64,000 bases of DNA from Mesostigma viride (Eukaryota; Streptophyta; Mesostigmatophyceae; Mesostigmatales; Mesostigmataceae), in the NCBI GenBank assembly GCA_009746045.1, contig RPFO01000421.1, forward strand, positions 1-64,000. Direction: 5' to 3'. The notes below the pieces were generated by a model that was not told where the DNA came from, made no database searches, and saw only the letters and a program-made list of their open reading frames with translations. Below, one piece after another: positions 21,291-32,935 of the stretch (its first letter is position 1; every line of letters starts with the position of its first letter). A program made the position numbers and the translations under genes.

Positions 21291-22019
21291 AGAAAAATAA
21301 TTACACGAAAGTTAAAAATATTGGCTACAAATACGTGTTAATTACTTAAGGGGACGGTCCCAGCGCGAATATTTTGGCGCCGAAAAATTTTGCGGTACCC
21401 GTCCGTACCGTGCAAAAGTGGTGCACAGTGCGCGCACCCCTACCGGAGCTGGCCATGGCGACCAGCTTTCAGGCAGAGTAGATAAAGATAGCTCGCGGAA
21501 TGCAGAGAAACTGTGCTAATCTTAAAGACGACAAGTTTATGATATTACTTCTTAGCGGAGTTCGCGTTTTTTACAGTGTCGATGATTTTATTGATGACCA
21601 TCGCCATGGGGGTCCAATCTGATGTTTTGATCGTCGAGAGGAATTAATTTAGAATGCATGCTGGCGGCGGTGATTGTCAGGTTTTATGGGCTTTACCTAG
21701 CGTCAAGGATGCGTTTAAATTGTTATTCGTAAAGCTTTAAAAAATTTGCTGGGTTTCGGCAAGACTTCCGTCATGATCGGTAAGACACTCTCCAGGCTCG
21801 CGGGATGCGCGTCTTATTATTCCATGGAAGGTTGTTCTTTCCTGCGCCGCTGGGCGAAGGACAATGCCGGTAATGGTACGATCGTGTGCTCAGCGTGACC
21901 CTATGAATGTTTCGCTTCCTTTATGGGTTATCAACGCAAGTTTTCGGCTTCTTTCCGTGCAGTTAGCGCCAGGTATAATGCCATTCCGTGCTGCGCATCG
22001 CCAGATTCCTGGCACCTTT
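21291..22019. other. Intergenic, no gene recognised
   Basis: AT-richer sequence with short open frames only. A segment around 21350-21420 is rich in cg-containing palindromic words (ggcgcc, ggtacc, gtgcac). I see no repeat copy elsewhere in the window. Confidence 0.4.
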
Positions 22020-22290
22020 CAGTGGTTTTTCGTGATAGACTCGGCATGGACATGTGCTACACTAGACGTGACGGGCTCACCCCCGGGCAGCCTCCAGGTT
22101 TGTCTGTAATATATGGAGGCAGATGGTGCGCAAGGATAGATGGCAAGTAGTGATGAAGGAGACCACCCCCAAGCCTGTGGGGGCTCCGCGTGTGACCAAG
22201 TATGGCATTCATAATAGTGATTTGGGCCGCGGTGCCCACACCCCTGTAACTAGGACCTAGATAGCTTATACCGTCCATTCCATCCCATGT
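22020..22290 (+). mobile_element. LINE 3'-end fragment (family Z), plus strand
   Basis: The translation contains VFRDRLGMDMCYTR, DGLTPGQPPGLSVI and KETTPKPVGAPRVTKYGI-like segments. These recur on the minus strand at 27374-27660. The fragment ends with the cgtccattcc word found at the 3' ends of related copies. It is the C-terminal tail of a non-LTR retrotransposon ORF and is frame-shifted near 22110. Confidence 0.65.
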
Positions 22291-22355
22291 TCCCCTCCCA
22301 CTGAGGACTTATGCTCACGTTACGCAGTCACGTGTCTATTAATTAATTAATTAAT
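22281..22355 (+). repeat. Inverted repeat arm (partner at 26425-26505)
   Basis: From ccattccatcccatgttc to the run of ttaa repeats, this segment is almost the exact reverse complement of 26425-26505. The partner's gcgtcacgtgagc differs from cgttacgcag-type bases by one or two changes. It directly follows one LINE end, and its partner directly precedes another, so it may be a shared insertion target or a duplicated flank. Confidence 0.8.
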
Positions 22356-23316
22356 TCAGTGGTTTTTATGTACGTTGCATGGCTGGGACGTGTCAAAGCG
22401 TGACCGTGGCATATTGTCAAGTTGTCAGGGATTTGCTGAGTGGTTTTTTGGAAGGAGATTGCTAACAGCACTCAGTTTTGTGTGAATATTGACGCGGCCT
22501 TTCTTAGCAGAGGCTTCATTGTGGTTAGAGGCTCAACAGCTTGAGTTTGCTTCTTGGCAAACAATTGCGCTGGAAAAAAAAGGTGGCAGTGGTTTTTCTG
22601 AGGGCCATACTGCATGGGTGGAACTGCACGTAGGTAGGGGTTATCATTGTCTTGTTGGCCTTCTCCCACTAAAATGGGAGAGCCCTAATTCATATGCTAG
22701 CAAGGCAAGGTAACCATGGTAAGAAGCCTTGGCAAGCAGCATGTATGTATGATAATTCTGCTTTCTCTGTCTGTTGTTACCCTTGTTGGGCAATTAGTGG
22801 ATATGGCTTTCTAGGGTGTGTTTGAATTTGGTCAGCTTGGTTTTGGGATGATGCCCACACCATAAACCTGGAATATGCTTTTGAAGTGTTGGCTAGGCAT
22901 GTAGAGCTACCTGCCTCATTGTTGTGCACACACGCAATGTTCAGGTTGCCCGTGTTGAGGTAAGGCAAGGGCACATGACGTGCCCAGCCACCTCCTTGTA
23001 CATTGTGGTCGAATTGGGCATGGTCAGGAGCCTTTTGGATGGCATAGGAAGTGTTAGTGTGCCTTAATACTCACTAATGCCTTCCTTAGCGCCTGCACAG
23101 GTGGCCAACTGCCAAAATTAATATCTGCTACAGCTGAGCTCAGAATGCCACCAAACTTTGACAGTGCCTTCTATGGTTGTGACAGAATTTGACTTGTGCT
23201 TTTCAGGCCTAATCGATGCGTTATTAAGTCCAGTTTTTGTTGTATTCACCTTTGCCCGGACTTACAGACTTTTTTTTTGCAAACTTATAGCCCGAGGCGG
23301 GGCCCAAGATTCATAA
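22356..23316. other. Intergenic, no gene recognised
   Basis: No open frame above 75 codons and no domain. A poly-A/poly-T-containing, moderately AT-rich stretch. Confidence 0.4.
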
Positions 23317-23413
23317 AGAGGTACCTTGAAATTAAATAAGAGACATGCCTCTATCCAGTTATATTTTTTGACGCGAGTTTCGATTGGCGTTATCTTGTAG
23401 TATTGGACGACAA

Positions 23414-23626
23414 CATCAAGGAGACAACCAGCGCAGGCCAGAAATCGGGAGAATCCCGACCATGGTAGCTCGAGCCTGCCGTTATCTTGTCCGCATGTTC
23501 GAGTCGTTCAGGATGATGAAGATGAATGGTGATGGAAATGTGTATCCTAATTGTGCATTGAAATTATGGCTGGCTTACGTGTAGAGCGACTAGATGACCT
23601 AGTAGACGGTGGGGCCGGAAACAGCA
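23414..23626 (+). repeat. About 210-bp dispersed repeat, copy 1
   Basis: From gagacaaccagcgcaggcc to ggccggaaacag, this segment recurs at 33900-34103 in the same orientation with a few indels. It includes gttcaggatgatgaagatg. One copy is inside the candidate TIR element and the other inside the foldback-like element. Confidence 0.85.
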
Positions 23627-23929
23627 TGCTTGATCAGGGCGTGTGTTACGAGCCTAACTGGCCGGGAGTGTCTAGTGGTGAGCACCATTGCTGCGATCGC
23701 TCTCCCACCATTTACGAGGAAATACCCGCAAATGGAAAACCACTGAAAAGGTCTAGCTAGTCAGTCATCACGTTAGCCATGCCATGATTCCAAACGTCCA
23801 AGAACTGCACACGGTGCAAAGGCAAAAAGCCGGAGGACAGCACTTTCAAATGTGCGGCGGGAACCAAAAGCCGTCCAACATGTCAAGCCGTTTAATTCAT
23901 TTCGACTTTTACATTTTCACATAGTTGTC

Positions 23930-24110
23930 CAAAAAAAAAAAATAAATTACATTATAACATGCCTCCGTGGGGAGGTCATGTAGGCACATATTCCATGATG
24001 GATGGGGTGGAGGAAGCCGCGTGATCGAACTATCCTAACTCTATGCTATCTAGAAAATCCTAACTACACTACTCATCAAAACGCCTCCTCCGCTTGGGGG
24101 GAGGTTGTCG
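23930..24110 (-). mobile_element. LINE 3' tail fragment (family W)
   Basis: The stretch attataacatgcctccgtgg to the cgcttggggggagg word parallels 26520-26690 with mismatches. Its A-rich left edge corresponds to the 3' terminus on the minus strand. Only the 3' untranslated region and the last codons of the LINE are present. Confidence 0.6.
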
Positions 24111-25105
24111 CGTACTCGTGCCAAACTCCCTGCACTGACAGTAGCCCACGACCTCGTTGGCCCTCATGAGGTATGGCTGCATGAGTGATCGATGGGCCAC
24201 ATGCTAGCCTTACCCCACTAGTGCTGCCCACTTTTCTCAAGACGAGAAGCCAGTGCCAACTGCACTTCTCAAAACTTTAGGTGAGACCTGAGAGTGAGGT
24301 ATGACTAGGTTAGGCTTCACACTGTGTTCTTTGTTGCAAATGAAATAAAGTTTTTATTACCAATACTCTACCTAACTTGGCAGCTCTGTTTCAGCAATGG
24401 CTGGGCTCGATGAAAGAAAGGAGGGCTGGCCACACTTGCCACGCACCACCATGACCAAGACAGAGTTCAAGGATCCACACAGAGCTACATCCAACGCCCT
24501 GGTGGAAACACACACTTATCCCAATGAATGCCTTACACTTACGCAATATCTTGCGTCATGCAGCCTTACCTCGTAGCCACGCTCAGTATCTGATCCTGAC
24601 GACAACCGCTTTGTCGTCCATACTGCTTCAATTACACCAAAGCTACTCCGTGGCACTCGGCTTTGGTCAGCACCAAGACCTAAAAGTACACAAAATCCTA
24701 AGTCGTTGTCTGCAACGACTCCCTGTTCCGCATATGAAACATATCATCTAGCACTTTCTCTTTAGACGACAAAATCAACTAGATGAACCTGGGTAGGCCA
24801 GAAATCCCAGACGACAAAATGCCCTTAAGTCGCAGAGCACTCCAGTGTCGACTTGCCGACCCCTGAGCTTGCCAAACAACTCTATCACCACCCAAGCATG
24901 TACGACAACTAGCTGGCGCCCTGACGAGAAAAGCTGCCTCGTCACATTCACAAAAGCGGCTTGCCAGCCTGCCGAATATCAACGCCAATATTGCACGACA
25001 TTATCTACCTGCAGCGGACAGTTCTCGAATTAATCAATAACGCGCCAGCTTGCGTGCACGTGCATGTTCAGCCTGCACGATCCGCATAATTGCCAGGCTG
25101 GCAGC
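24111..25105. other. No gene recognised inside the candidate TIR element
   Basis: Short open frames only. No zinc, RT or transposase motif is readable in any frame. Confidence 0.35.
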
Positions 25106-25389
25106 CTAGCTTGGTCCATGTTGTAGTCCATGCAGCAGCCAGTGCGTGCTGCTTGCCAGCGTTGGCACTGTCCTCCTGGTGACGCATGTCAGTACCGCTG
25201 TCAACTCCCCGGCAGTGCTGCGCGTCGCGCTACGGCGCATGCGTTGCTCCCGTAAGGCCCAAATGCCAAAGGCGTAACAACTCGCACACGCGCAATGCCT
25301 AGCTGCCTCGCCTCGTCCCCCGGGCCGGCCGCGTGGCGGCCCCGCGTAAAGCGAATACTCGTGCGAATCGGAACGGCGCGCGACAAGGT

Positions 25390-25650
25390 GGCTTGCCCAC
25401 AGGGTCGGGCGTGTGCGCCTTGACAATCTTCTTCCACCGCGTCTTGTCCTGCATGGCAGTCCAAAGACGGGAGAGAGAGTGGATGCGGTGCTCAAACTGG
25501 GCTGGGACCACTAGGTCGTCCAGCAACATCTGGATGTAGGTCGTGACAGGTTTCCCTACCCTTTTGGGAATGCCCTCGATCGGGGCCAGGCCAGGTCAGA
25601 ATGTGTCGCCCTGGCTGGCCAAGCCGCTGGGGGCCGTTGTCAAAAAAGGA
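25390..25650 (-). mobile_element. LINE C-terminal fragment (family W), copy 1
   Basis: On the minus strand the translation includes GHILTWPGP, DDLVVPAQFEHRIHSL and KTRWKKIVKAH. These parallel the fragment at 26662-27000 (DLVIPAQFENRIHSL). It is truncated at both ends and frame-shifted near 25560. Confidence 0.65.
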
Positions 25651-26499
25651 TCAGTTATATACCTGACTTCTCCGTTAGATCTCATCGACCGGGTTTTGAA
25701 ACAACCCACGAACGCCGTAGATGCAGATCCAACGGAGTAAACAACGTCACGACCGACGCGGCGCCAAATAGTCGCCTAGGTTCCTAGCTTTTTTGCGAGC
25801 CATTTTGCTGTACAACGTCGTGCCGCGTCGTGTACCCGTGAGATGTACCCGTGAGATGTACCCGTGAGATGCAAAATCCGCTTGCCAGACCGGGATTCCG
25901 GGAACTCCGTCCAATACCGTCGTGCAGTACCACCAATCTTTTACCAATCTAGATATCAATCGTACAATACTACGACTTAACGCCAACAGAAACTCGCCTC
26001 CCAAACTATATATTCATGAAGGCACGCCTCTTATTTAATTTCAAGGTACCTCTTATTTAATCTCAGCCCCCGCAGACTTGTCTTCTCCCGGTTAGGGCTA
26101 AGTTTTGCAAAAAACCTAAGTCCTAAGTCGAAACCATTTTTCCCTCCTGTTATGAGTGTGTATGGGGACGCCCCCCCTAAAAAAAGCGTATTTTTTGGTA
26201 AAAAATTAATAACATGAAGGGATGTGCTGATTTTGTTGATCCAATTAGGTAGAAACCATGTCCCACATGTGACATTTTTATATGGTTTGTGCTTTTGGCA
26301 TGCAACTGGTTCTCCCACTGTTCTGGGCAAGATGTGCCCCGGACAGCGTTTTTTCCTATTTTTTGCACATAGCCGGTGTATGGCTGGGGGTAGTACCCCC
26401 AACAAGTGGTGGTATGCATGCCCAATTAATTAATTAATTAATAGACACGTGACTGCGTCACGTGAGCATAAGTCCTCAGTGGGAGGGGAACATGGGATG

Positions 26500-27160
26500 G
26501 AATGGATTAAAAAATTAAAAAAATTAAATTATAACATGACTCCGTTGGGAGATCATGTAGCACATATTCCCGTGGATGGATGGAGGGGGGGGGGCAAAGC
26601 CGCGAAACCGAACTAATCTAACTCTAAGCTAATCTAATCTAGAAAACCCTACTTATTCTACTCAGCAAAGCGCCCCTTCCGCTTGGGGGGAGGGGGCTTG
26701 CCCACAGGGGCGGGCGTATGAGCCTGGACAATGGTTTTCCACCTCCTCTTGTCCTGCATAGCAGTCCAAGCAAGAGAGATCGAGGGAGTGAATGCGATTT
26801 TCAAACTGCGCTGGGATCACTAGGTCAGCCATCAACTGCTGTGGGTAGGTCATTACATGTTTGCCTACCTTGTTAGGAATGTCCTTAGGGCCAGGCCAGG
26901 TCAGGATATGCCGTCCTGGCTGGCCAAGCCGCTGTGGGCCGGCCAGACCGAGCCGGAGGGCGGTGTCTACCTGGCTGGTGCGAGCAAGATGTCCTACGAA
27001 TGCTATCCTACGCTGTCTAATCTCGTCCGAAATGCAAGGCATGCCCTGGTACAAAGATTCTAAAGACCTATGCGTGTCAAACCCTACATTCAGGGCCTGA
27101 CGGAGCATCCTGGTTACCGTGCCGTTTAGCTTGGCCGCCAGCGTGTCCTGGAATGGATTG
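26500..27160 (-). mobile_element. LINE 3'-end fragment (family W), copy 2
   Basis: The minus strand encodes the typical end of a LINE ORF2: KLNGTVTRMLRQALNV, LYQGMPCISDEIRQRR, then IAFVGHLART. A short basic region and a 3' untranslated part follow. The 3' end is A/T-rich (ttaaaaaattaaaaaaatt) next to ggaatgga. The RR(I/L)xFxGHLxR signature is widespread after RT domains of LINEs. RT itself is absent, so the copy is 5'-truncated. Confidence 0.75.
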
Positions 27161-27373
27161 AATTGAATTGAATTGAATTGTAACATAACTCCGTTGGGAG
27201 TATATGTAGTGCTCACATAGCCCAGAGAAGGGGCATATGGCCTATCATACATTCTAAGCTACTTCCTGCAAGGGTGGGAATGTAAACAACACTTGCTCTA
27301 GGTGCACTAGGGCACCTGCACCACCCAGAGTTTCAGGCAACACCCAGCTCAGGGCCTGACTAAACCCACCTAA
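27161..27373 (-). mobile_element. Short LINE 3' tail with gaatt repeats
   Basis: It begins with ggattgaattgaattgaatt, which is a (caatt)n-type 3' tail on the minus strand. It continues with taacataactccgttggg, the same 3' untranslated word as at 26530. About 200 bp of tail are present and no coding sequence. Confidence 0.55.
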
Positions 27374-27860
27374 ACCTGGAATGGATGGTATAAGCTATCT
27401 AGGTCCTAGTTACAGGGGTGTGGGCACCGCGGCCCGAATCGCTATGAATGCCATACTTGGTCACACGCGGAGCCCCCACAGGCTTGGGGGTGGTCTCCTT
27501 CATCACTACTTGCCATCTATCCTTGCGCACCATCTGCCTCCATATTACAGACAAACCAGGAGGCTGCCCGGGGGTGAGCCCGTCAGGTCTAGTGTAGCAC
27601 ATGTCCATGCCGAGTCTATCACGAAAAGTCCACGGGTGGCGGCCCTGCCGCGCGCGGCCGGGGGCACGCCAGGTGAGGACATATCGCCCAGGCTGGGCGG
27701 GCTTGGTGCCAGCTAGTCTATCTGATGTATCTACCTGATCTGTGCGGGCCAGGTGCCCGGCTAGGCCCAGGCGCCTGTGCCTAAGAATGTGGGAAACATA
27801 GGGCAAATCAGCGTACAAATCCTCATTACTAATGTGCAAACCAAAGGGGATGTTAAGGGC
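27374..27860 (-). mobile_element. LINE C-terminal fragment (family Z), minus strand
   Basis: A 146-codon open frame (27839-27399) reads ILRHRRLGLAGHLARTDQ early, again the post-RT LINE signature. It ends in the segment shared with 22020-22290. The 3' end abuts ggaatgga. The LTR retrotransposon starts about 20 bases beyond the 5' edge. Confidence 0.7.
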
Positions 27861-27880
27861 CTTGCATGCCCAAACATCAT

Positions 27881-28451
27881 TGTTACGTCGCGTAACAATT
27901 CGTTGTAGTTACGGACGTAAATTAGGTCCTTGGCCTCGGTTGTTCCTAGGTTACGTGCAGTTCTAGTTTGGACATGATTGTCCCCGTAACAGTACTGTGG
28001 TATAGTGGGTGCCTTTGGGCGCCGCGCCGCGTACTATATTAGTGGTCCTTATCCTTTTGTAGAATGTAGTGGACAGGCGTGCATCTGTGCACCTGCTTGT
28101 GTTTCTGTGTTTCTGCAGGCGAGGGCCAGGTCGGCCCGAGCCTGTTGGACCGTTGGTGACCATTTATGCACGTTCCACTCCTTGTGTGGTCACTCGGCGT
28201 GTGTTAAATGAATTAACACATATTAGCTTGGGTCACGGCAGTTTAGTTGTGTTTCCTTCCTCTTTTCCTGGAGTAAACGGGTTTGATTAAATGGTCTATG
28301 GCATATTACAGTAGTACATATGTAAATGCATTGAGATCTGGTTCGTCTCGGTCGTCTTTCGCTAGGGGTGTATATAGAAGCAGCCTCACTAGTTTAGGTA
28401 GTATCAGGACAGGTAGAGGTAGAGGTGGCGGCCGAGGCTTGCGGCGTAACA
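27881..28451 (+). repeat. 5' LTR
   Basis: 571 bp, TGTTACGTCGCGTAACA at the start and gcggcgtaaca at the end. It is identical to the 3' LTR except gaggtagagg against gaggtggagg near the end. It should contain the promoter; a tactatatta word near 28030 is a possible TATA element. Confidence 0.95.
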
Positions 28452-28452
28452 A

Positions 28453-28467
28453 TGGACTCGGAGGTAG
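28453..28467 (+). promoter_or_regulatory. Putative primer binding site
   Basis: One base after the LTR the sequence reads tggactcggaggtag. The leading TGG is complementary to a tRNA CCA end. I cannot name the tRNA. Confidence 0.5.
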
Positions 28468-28978
28468 TTTAGATAGAGAGCGAGACGACGATCCTTTGCA
28501 ACATACGACATTGAATCAACCCTTCCGCGGCTGGGAAAAAGAAGACGACACGTACTTGACAGGTAATGGGCGGGTCGCCGTCAAGCTAGGAGGATAGTGC
28601 TGCCTGATTCAGGACACGCCCTGCCTAGACGTTAGACCTGCTCGAAGCGGAAAATCCTTTCGTATATAGCTCCTGCTCCTCGTCTTGTTTCCTTAGAAAG
28701 ATGGTTTACTGCCGTAGACAGTTGCTGGTTTTGGTTCGACGATAGAGAGACGGCTAGCGTCTCGTAGATTACCCTTTTCCTGCATCGTGCCTGCTTCGTA
28801 TTTAGACGACCCTTCGCCGGACGCAGAATTCTTGAAACCGGATACTTACGACCACCTGGCGCTGGAAACATCGTCTCTACGTGCGTCGTCAATCTGGTTC
28901 GGTTTCAGACACCCGAGATAAGTCGCCTTCTCCTCGTTCTCCTCATTTGACTGCTCAAGATCTACCAGGTGCGTTACC
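28468..28978 (+). other. Leader between the 5' LTR and the first ORF
   Basis: About 510 bases of untranslated leader. An open frame beginning within the LTR (28283-28597) crosses into it but looks incidental and has no recognisable domain. Confidence 0.45.
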
Positions 28979-29245
28979 ATGAGCCAACGGCGATCTTTTA
29001 CTGCTCCTTCCCATTCTTCTAGCGATAATAGTCTAGCTAAATATTACGTAGTGATTACGCCTCAATGGTCCTCCATTTTCCTTTCGTGGTCCGACGCTAG
29101 GAAGATCGTTCAGAATCGTGTGTATAACGTAATTAGGTATAAGAAATTTATGTCCTTTGAAGAAGCTCAGCAGTTCCTTATAGATCATAGCCAAACAGAT
29201 TTAGGCCTGCATGTACGCCCTATTCCTCATGGTCGCCCTCCAGTA
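28979..29245 (+). pseudogene. Small retrotransposon ORF with RNase H1 hybrid-binding/viroplasmin-like domain, 5' part
   Basis: The frame opens at 28979 (MSQRRSFTAPS). From residue 22 it has KYYVVITPQWSSIFLSW, then a helical stretch, then YKKFMSFEEAQQFL. This is the pattern of the small domain found at the N-terminus of eukaryotic RNase H1 and in viroplasmins, which binds RNA/DNA hybrids or dsRNA. The frame is interrupted after codon 89 by the foldback-like element. It resumes in the same phase at 35883-36008, so the undisturbed ORF would have about 130 codons and lie just upstream of gag. A separate pre-gag ORF of this kind is not a standard Ty3 feature. The domain call is from motif similarity only. 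Confidence 0.65.
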
Positions 29246-29328
29246 GGAGGGGATTCATAGGTGTTTGCTCAATTTCACAAGTCTTCAAATGAGTAAAAAA
29301 AAAATCTTTCAGATCTGAGGGTACCTAA

Positions 29329-31330
29329 AGCTGGACTGTTGCAGGCAGCATGTAGACCATGAAAATAGACCACCCACGAAAATTGGGCTCATTCTGAGCT
29401 CAAATGGTGACATGTGACAGCATACATGTGCAGTTTTTCGTCATTTCCCCCCTTTACTTACATGAAACAAATATGAATACTGGACAAATGAACTCATTTC
29501 AGGCTGGATTCTTGCAGGCAGCATCTAGACCATGAAAATAGACCACCCACAAAAATTGGGCTCATTCTGAGCTCAAATGGTGACATGTGACAGCATACAT
29601 GTGCAGTTTTTCGTCATTTTCCCCCTTTTCTTACATGAAACAAATATGAATAGTGGACAAATGAACTCATTTCAGGCTGGATTCTTGCAGGCAGCATGTA
29701 GACCATGAAAATAGACCACCCACAAAAATTGGGCTCATTCTGAGCTCAAATGGTGACATGTGACAGCATACATGTGCAGTTTTTCGTCATTTTCCCCCTT
29801 TTCTTACATGAAACAAATATGAATAGTGGACAAATGAACTCATTTCAGGCTGGATTCTTGCAGGCAGCATCTAGACCATGAAAATAGACCACCCACAAAA
29901 ATTGGGCTCATTCTGAGCTCAAATGGTGACATGTGACAGCATACATGTGCAGTTTTTCGTCATTTTCCCCCTTTTCTGACATGAAACAAATATGAATAGT
30001 GAACAAATGAACTCATTTCAGGCTGGATTCTTGCAGGCAGCATGTAGACCATGAAAATAGACCACCCACAAAAATTGGGCTCATTCTGAGCTCAAATGGT
30101 GACATGTGACAGCATACATGTGCAGTTTTTCGTCATTTTCCCCCTTTTCTGACATGAAACAAATATGAATAGTGAACAAATGAACTCATTTCAGGCTGGA
30201 TTCTTGCAAGCAGCATCTAGACCATGAAAATAGACCACCCACAAAAATTGGGCTCATTCTGAGCTCAAATGGTGACATGTGACAGCATACATGTGCAGTT
30301 TTTCGTCATTTTCCCCCTTTTCTGACATGAAACAAATATGAATAGTGAACAAATGAACTCATATCAGGCTGGATTCTTGCAGGCAGCATTTATACCATGA
30401 AAATAGACCACCCACAAAAATTGGGCTCATTATGAGCTCAAATGGTGACATGTGACAGCATACATGTGCAGTTTTTCGTCATTTTCCCCCTTTTCTTACA
30501 TGAAACAAATATGAATAGTGAACAAATGAACTCATATCAGGCTGGATTCTTGCAAGCAGCATCTAGACCATGAAAATAGACCACCCACAAAAATTGGGCT
30601 CATTCTGAGCTCAAATGGTGACATGTGACAGCATACATGTGCAGTTTTTCGTCATTTTCCCCCTTTTCTTACATGAAACAAATAGGAATCATGACCAAAT
30701 GAACTCATATCGAGCTGCCAGGATTCTTGCAAGCAACATTTAAACCATAATACTACACCACCTACAAAAATTGGGCTCATTATGAGCTCAAATGGTGACA
30801 TGTGACAGTATAAATATGCAGTTTTACGCCATTTTCATCGTTTTCTTACACGAAATAAATAGGAATCATGACCAAATGAGCTCATATCGAGCTGGATTCT
30901 TGCAAGCTACATTTAAACCATAATACTAGACCACCTACAAAAATTGGGCTCATTATGAGCTCAAATGGTGACATGTGACAGTATAAATATGCAACCTTTT
31001 GTCATTTGCACCGGTTTCTTACATGAAACAAATAGGAATCATGAACCAATGAACTCATATCCAGCTGGATTCTTGCAAGCTACATTTAAACCATAATACT
31101 ACACCACCTACAAAAATTGGGCTCATTATGAGCTCAAATGGTGACATGTGACAGTATGAATATGCAGTTTTACGCCATTTGCACCGGTTTCTTACATGAA
31201 ACAAATAGGAATCATGACCAAATGAACTCATATCAAGCTGGATTCTTGCAAGCAACATTTAAACCATAATACTAGACCACCTACAAAAATTGGGCTCATT
31301 CGATCTGAGCTCAAATGGTGACATGTGACA
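29329..31330 (+). repeat. Left arm: 173-bp monomer array
   Basis: The word ggctggattcttgca recurs at 29502, 29675, 29848, 30021, 30194, 30367 and 30540, every 173 bases. About four more diverged units follow to 31330, eleven or twelve in all. The outer units are nearly identical and the inner ones are increasingly different. Each has a gacatgtgacagcatacatgtg palindrome-like core. Confidence 0.95.
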
Positions 31331-31335
31331 GTATA

Positions 31336-31541
31336 TGAAAAGAGACAACAAACGTGGACTGAAGCATTGGCACGCTGAGCCCCGTGCATGTCTGAGACCA
31401 GTTGTCTGAAAAGAGACAACAAACGTGGCAGCATGGCACGCCGAGCCCCGTGCATGTCTGAGACCAGTTGTCTGAAAAGAGACAACAAACGTGGAAGCAT
31501 GGCACGCCGAGCCCCGTGCATGTCTGAGACCAGTTGTCTGA
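31336..31541 (+). repeat. 66-71-bp repeat, three copies
   Basis: Units starting tgaaaagagacaacaaacg occur at 31336, 31407 and 31473, with a partial start at 31539. They contain gagccccgtgcatgtctgag. No coding role seen. Confidence 0.85.
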
Positions 31542-31935
31542 ACTGAAACGTAAAAAGCGCGGATCCGCGTAAGGCGCGATGTCTACTGGCTCAGGACAGT
31601 ATATATATATAAGTAACATTTAAACTCAGCCCAGTTTTGACGTCATTTCCAACTGAAAAAATTATTAATTAAATAATTCATTGATAAAACACGCGCTCCT
31701 ATTGGGGAGTCGCAGAGCACAATAATACATGTTAAAGTGCTTTTCATCCCTGTATGTTGCACGCTGGGATCTAAAACTGAAAAATTTAAACTCACATCAA
31801 TAAGGCTAGTCTGAGTCTGAGTCATCAATTATGTGGGGAGGGCGGCGCTTGTGGCGCGGGGTCGCCTTCGCTTGCTTGCTAGCCGTGCCCCGGTGTGCGA
31901 CCTGCTTCGATCCGAACGCACTCTACTATCTCCGC
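31542..31935. other. Core of foldback-like element, no gene recognised
   Basis: AT-rich near 31600-31700, with ttaattaaataattc. It may contain the downstream exon or 3' end of the minus-strand Tudor-like gene, but I cannot place a splice site. Confidence 0.3.
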
Positions 31936-32226
31936 CTAACCTCGCGCAGTCGAGTCGGGTGGCAGATTGGGTAACTCTACACCTGGGCATGCGCAAAGCG
32001 CAGCTCGCACCTCATCTAACCCTACTATTTCATCGTCCCCGTCTGTGTAGAGCACATGGACCATGTTGTGCTCCTTATTAAACGCCGTCACATGGGCATG
32101 ATACCGCTTCTCCCCTGAGTTTGGGCCTGAAAATATCTTGCATACCGGGGTCCCCACCAACCATTCCGGCTCGTGCACGTCCATGACATGCGATTTGAAA
32201 AGTGCCATCGCCGTCTTCTCCGCCAT
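31936..32226 (-). CDS. Tudor-like domain protein carried by the foldback-like element
   Basis: The minus-strand ORF starts at 32226 (MAEKTAMALFKSHVMDVH) and has 96 codons. Residues 22-70 read WLVGTPVCKIFSG, a helix-poor stretch, then VHVLYTDGDDEIVGLDEV. This is the pattern of Tudor/SH3-like chromatin-reader barrels, with the conserved Y-x-DGD turn. Proteins with this fold bind methylated histone or arginine peptides. The frame may continue through an intron after CACPG (a caggtgtag word is present), so the C-terminus is uncertain. It is divergent from the PHD-like gene. It could be a captured host exon or part of a split transposon protein. Confidence 0.6.
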   Translation of the reverse strand: MAEKTAMALFKSHVMDVHEPEWLVGTPVCKIFSGPNSGEKRYHAHVTAFNKEHNMVHVLYTDGDDEIVGLDEVRAALCACPGVELPNLPPDSTARG

Positions 32227-32281
32227 CGCTGATTCCGTTTTCTGTGCTTATTCCGTTTTCCCACCCCTCATGTTTCGCGCA

Positions 32282-32935
32282 CATACGAAAAGGACTTGAA
32301 TTTCCTTGCTAACAGGTCGGTCTCGGCAATTCATCTTGCATTCACTGGAATTCATTCATCGAAGCCCCGAGACTGCCCGTCCAGTCTGAACATACGAAAA
32401 GGACTTGAATTTCCTTGCTAACAGGTCGGTCTCGGCAATTCATCTTGCATTCACTGGAATTCACTCATCGAAGCCCCGAGACTGCCCGTCCAGTCTGAAC
32501 ATACGAAAAGGACTTGAATTTCCTTGCTAACAGGTCGGTCTCGGCAATTCATCTTGCATTCACTGGAATTCACTCATCGAAGCCCCGAGACTGCCCGTCC
32601 AGTCTGAACATACGAAAAGGACTTGAATTTCCTTGCTAACAGGTCGGTCTCGGCAATTCATCTTGCATTCACTGGAATTCACTCATCGAAGCCCCGAGAC
32701 TGCCCGTCCAGTCTGAACATACGAAAAGGACTTGAATTTCCTTGCTAACAGGTCGGTCTCGGCAATTCATCTTGCATTCACTGGAATTCACTCATCGAAG
32801 CCCCGAGACTGCCCGTCCAGTCTGAACATACGAAAAGGACTTGAATTTCCTTGCTAACAGGTCGGTCTCGGCAATTCATCTTGCATTCACTGGAATTCAC
32901 TCATCGAAGCCCCGAGACTGCCCGTCCAGTCTGAA
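32282..32935 (+). repeat. 109-bp tandem repeat, six copies, between the two divergent genes
   Basis: catacgaaaaggacttg starts at 32282, 32391, 32500, 32609, 32718 and 32827. Copies are practically identical; the first has ttcattcatc where the others have ttcactcatc. It fills most of the space between the divergent starts at 32226 and 33177, so a regulatory role is possible. Confidence 0.95.

Larger units (their letters stand above)
23317..26053. mobile_element. Candidate 2.7-kb TIR-bounded element
   Basis: Bases 23317-23350 (agaggtaccttgaaatta...) and 26020-26053 are reverse complements over 34 positions with two mismatches. No clear target duplication is visible (left flank cataa, right flank tattt). 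I see no transposase between the arms. The interior holds LINE-derived fragments and a segment shared with the foldback-like element. It could be a non-autonomous DNA transposon with later insertions, or a chance-preserved inverted duplication. Confidence 0.5.

Noticed and set aside
28283-28597. 104-codon frame starting in the 5' LTR (RGRGGGRG-rich)
   Set aside because: Most of it is LTR sequence, repeated at 45118 with a different end. Not a likely gene.
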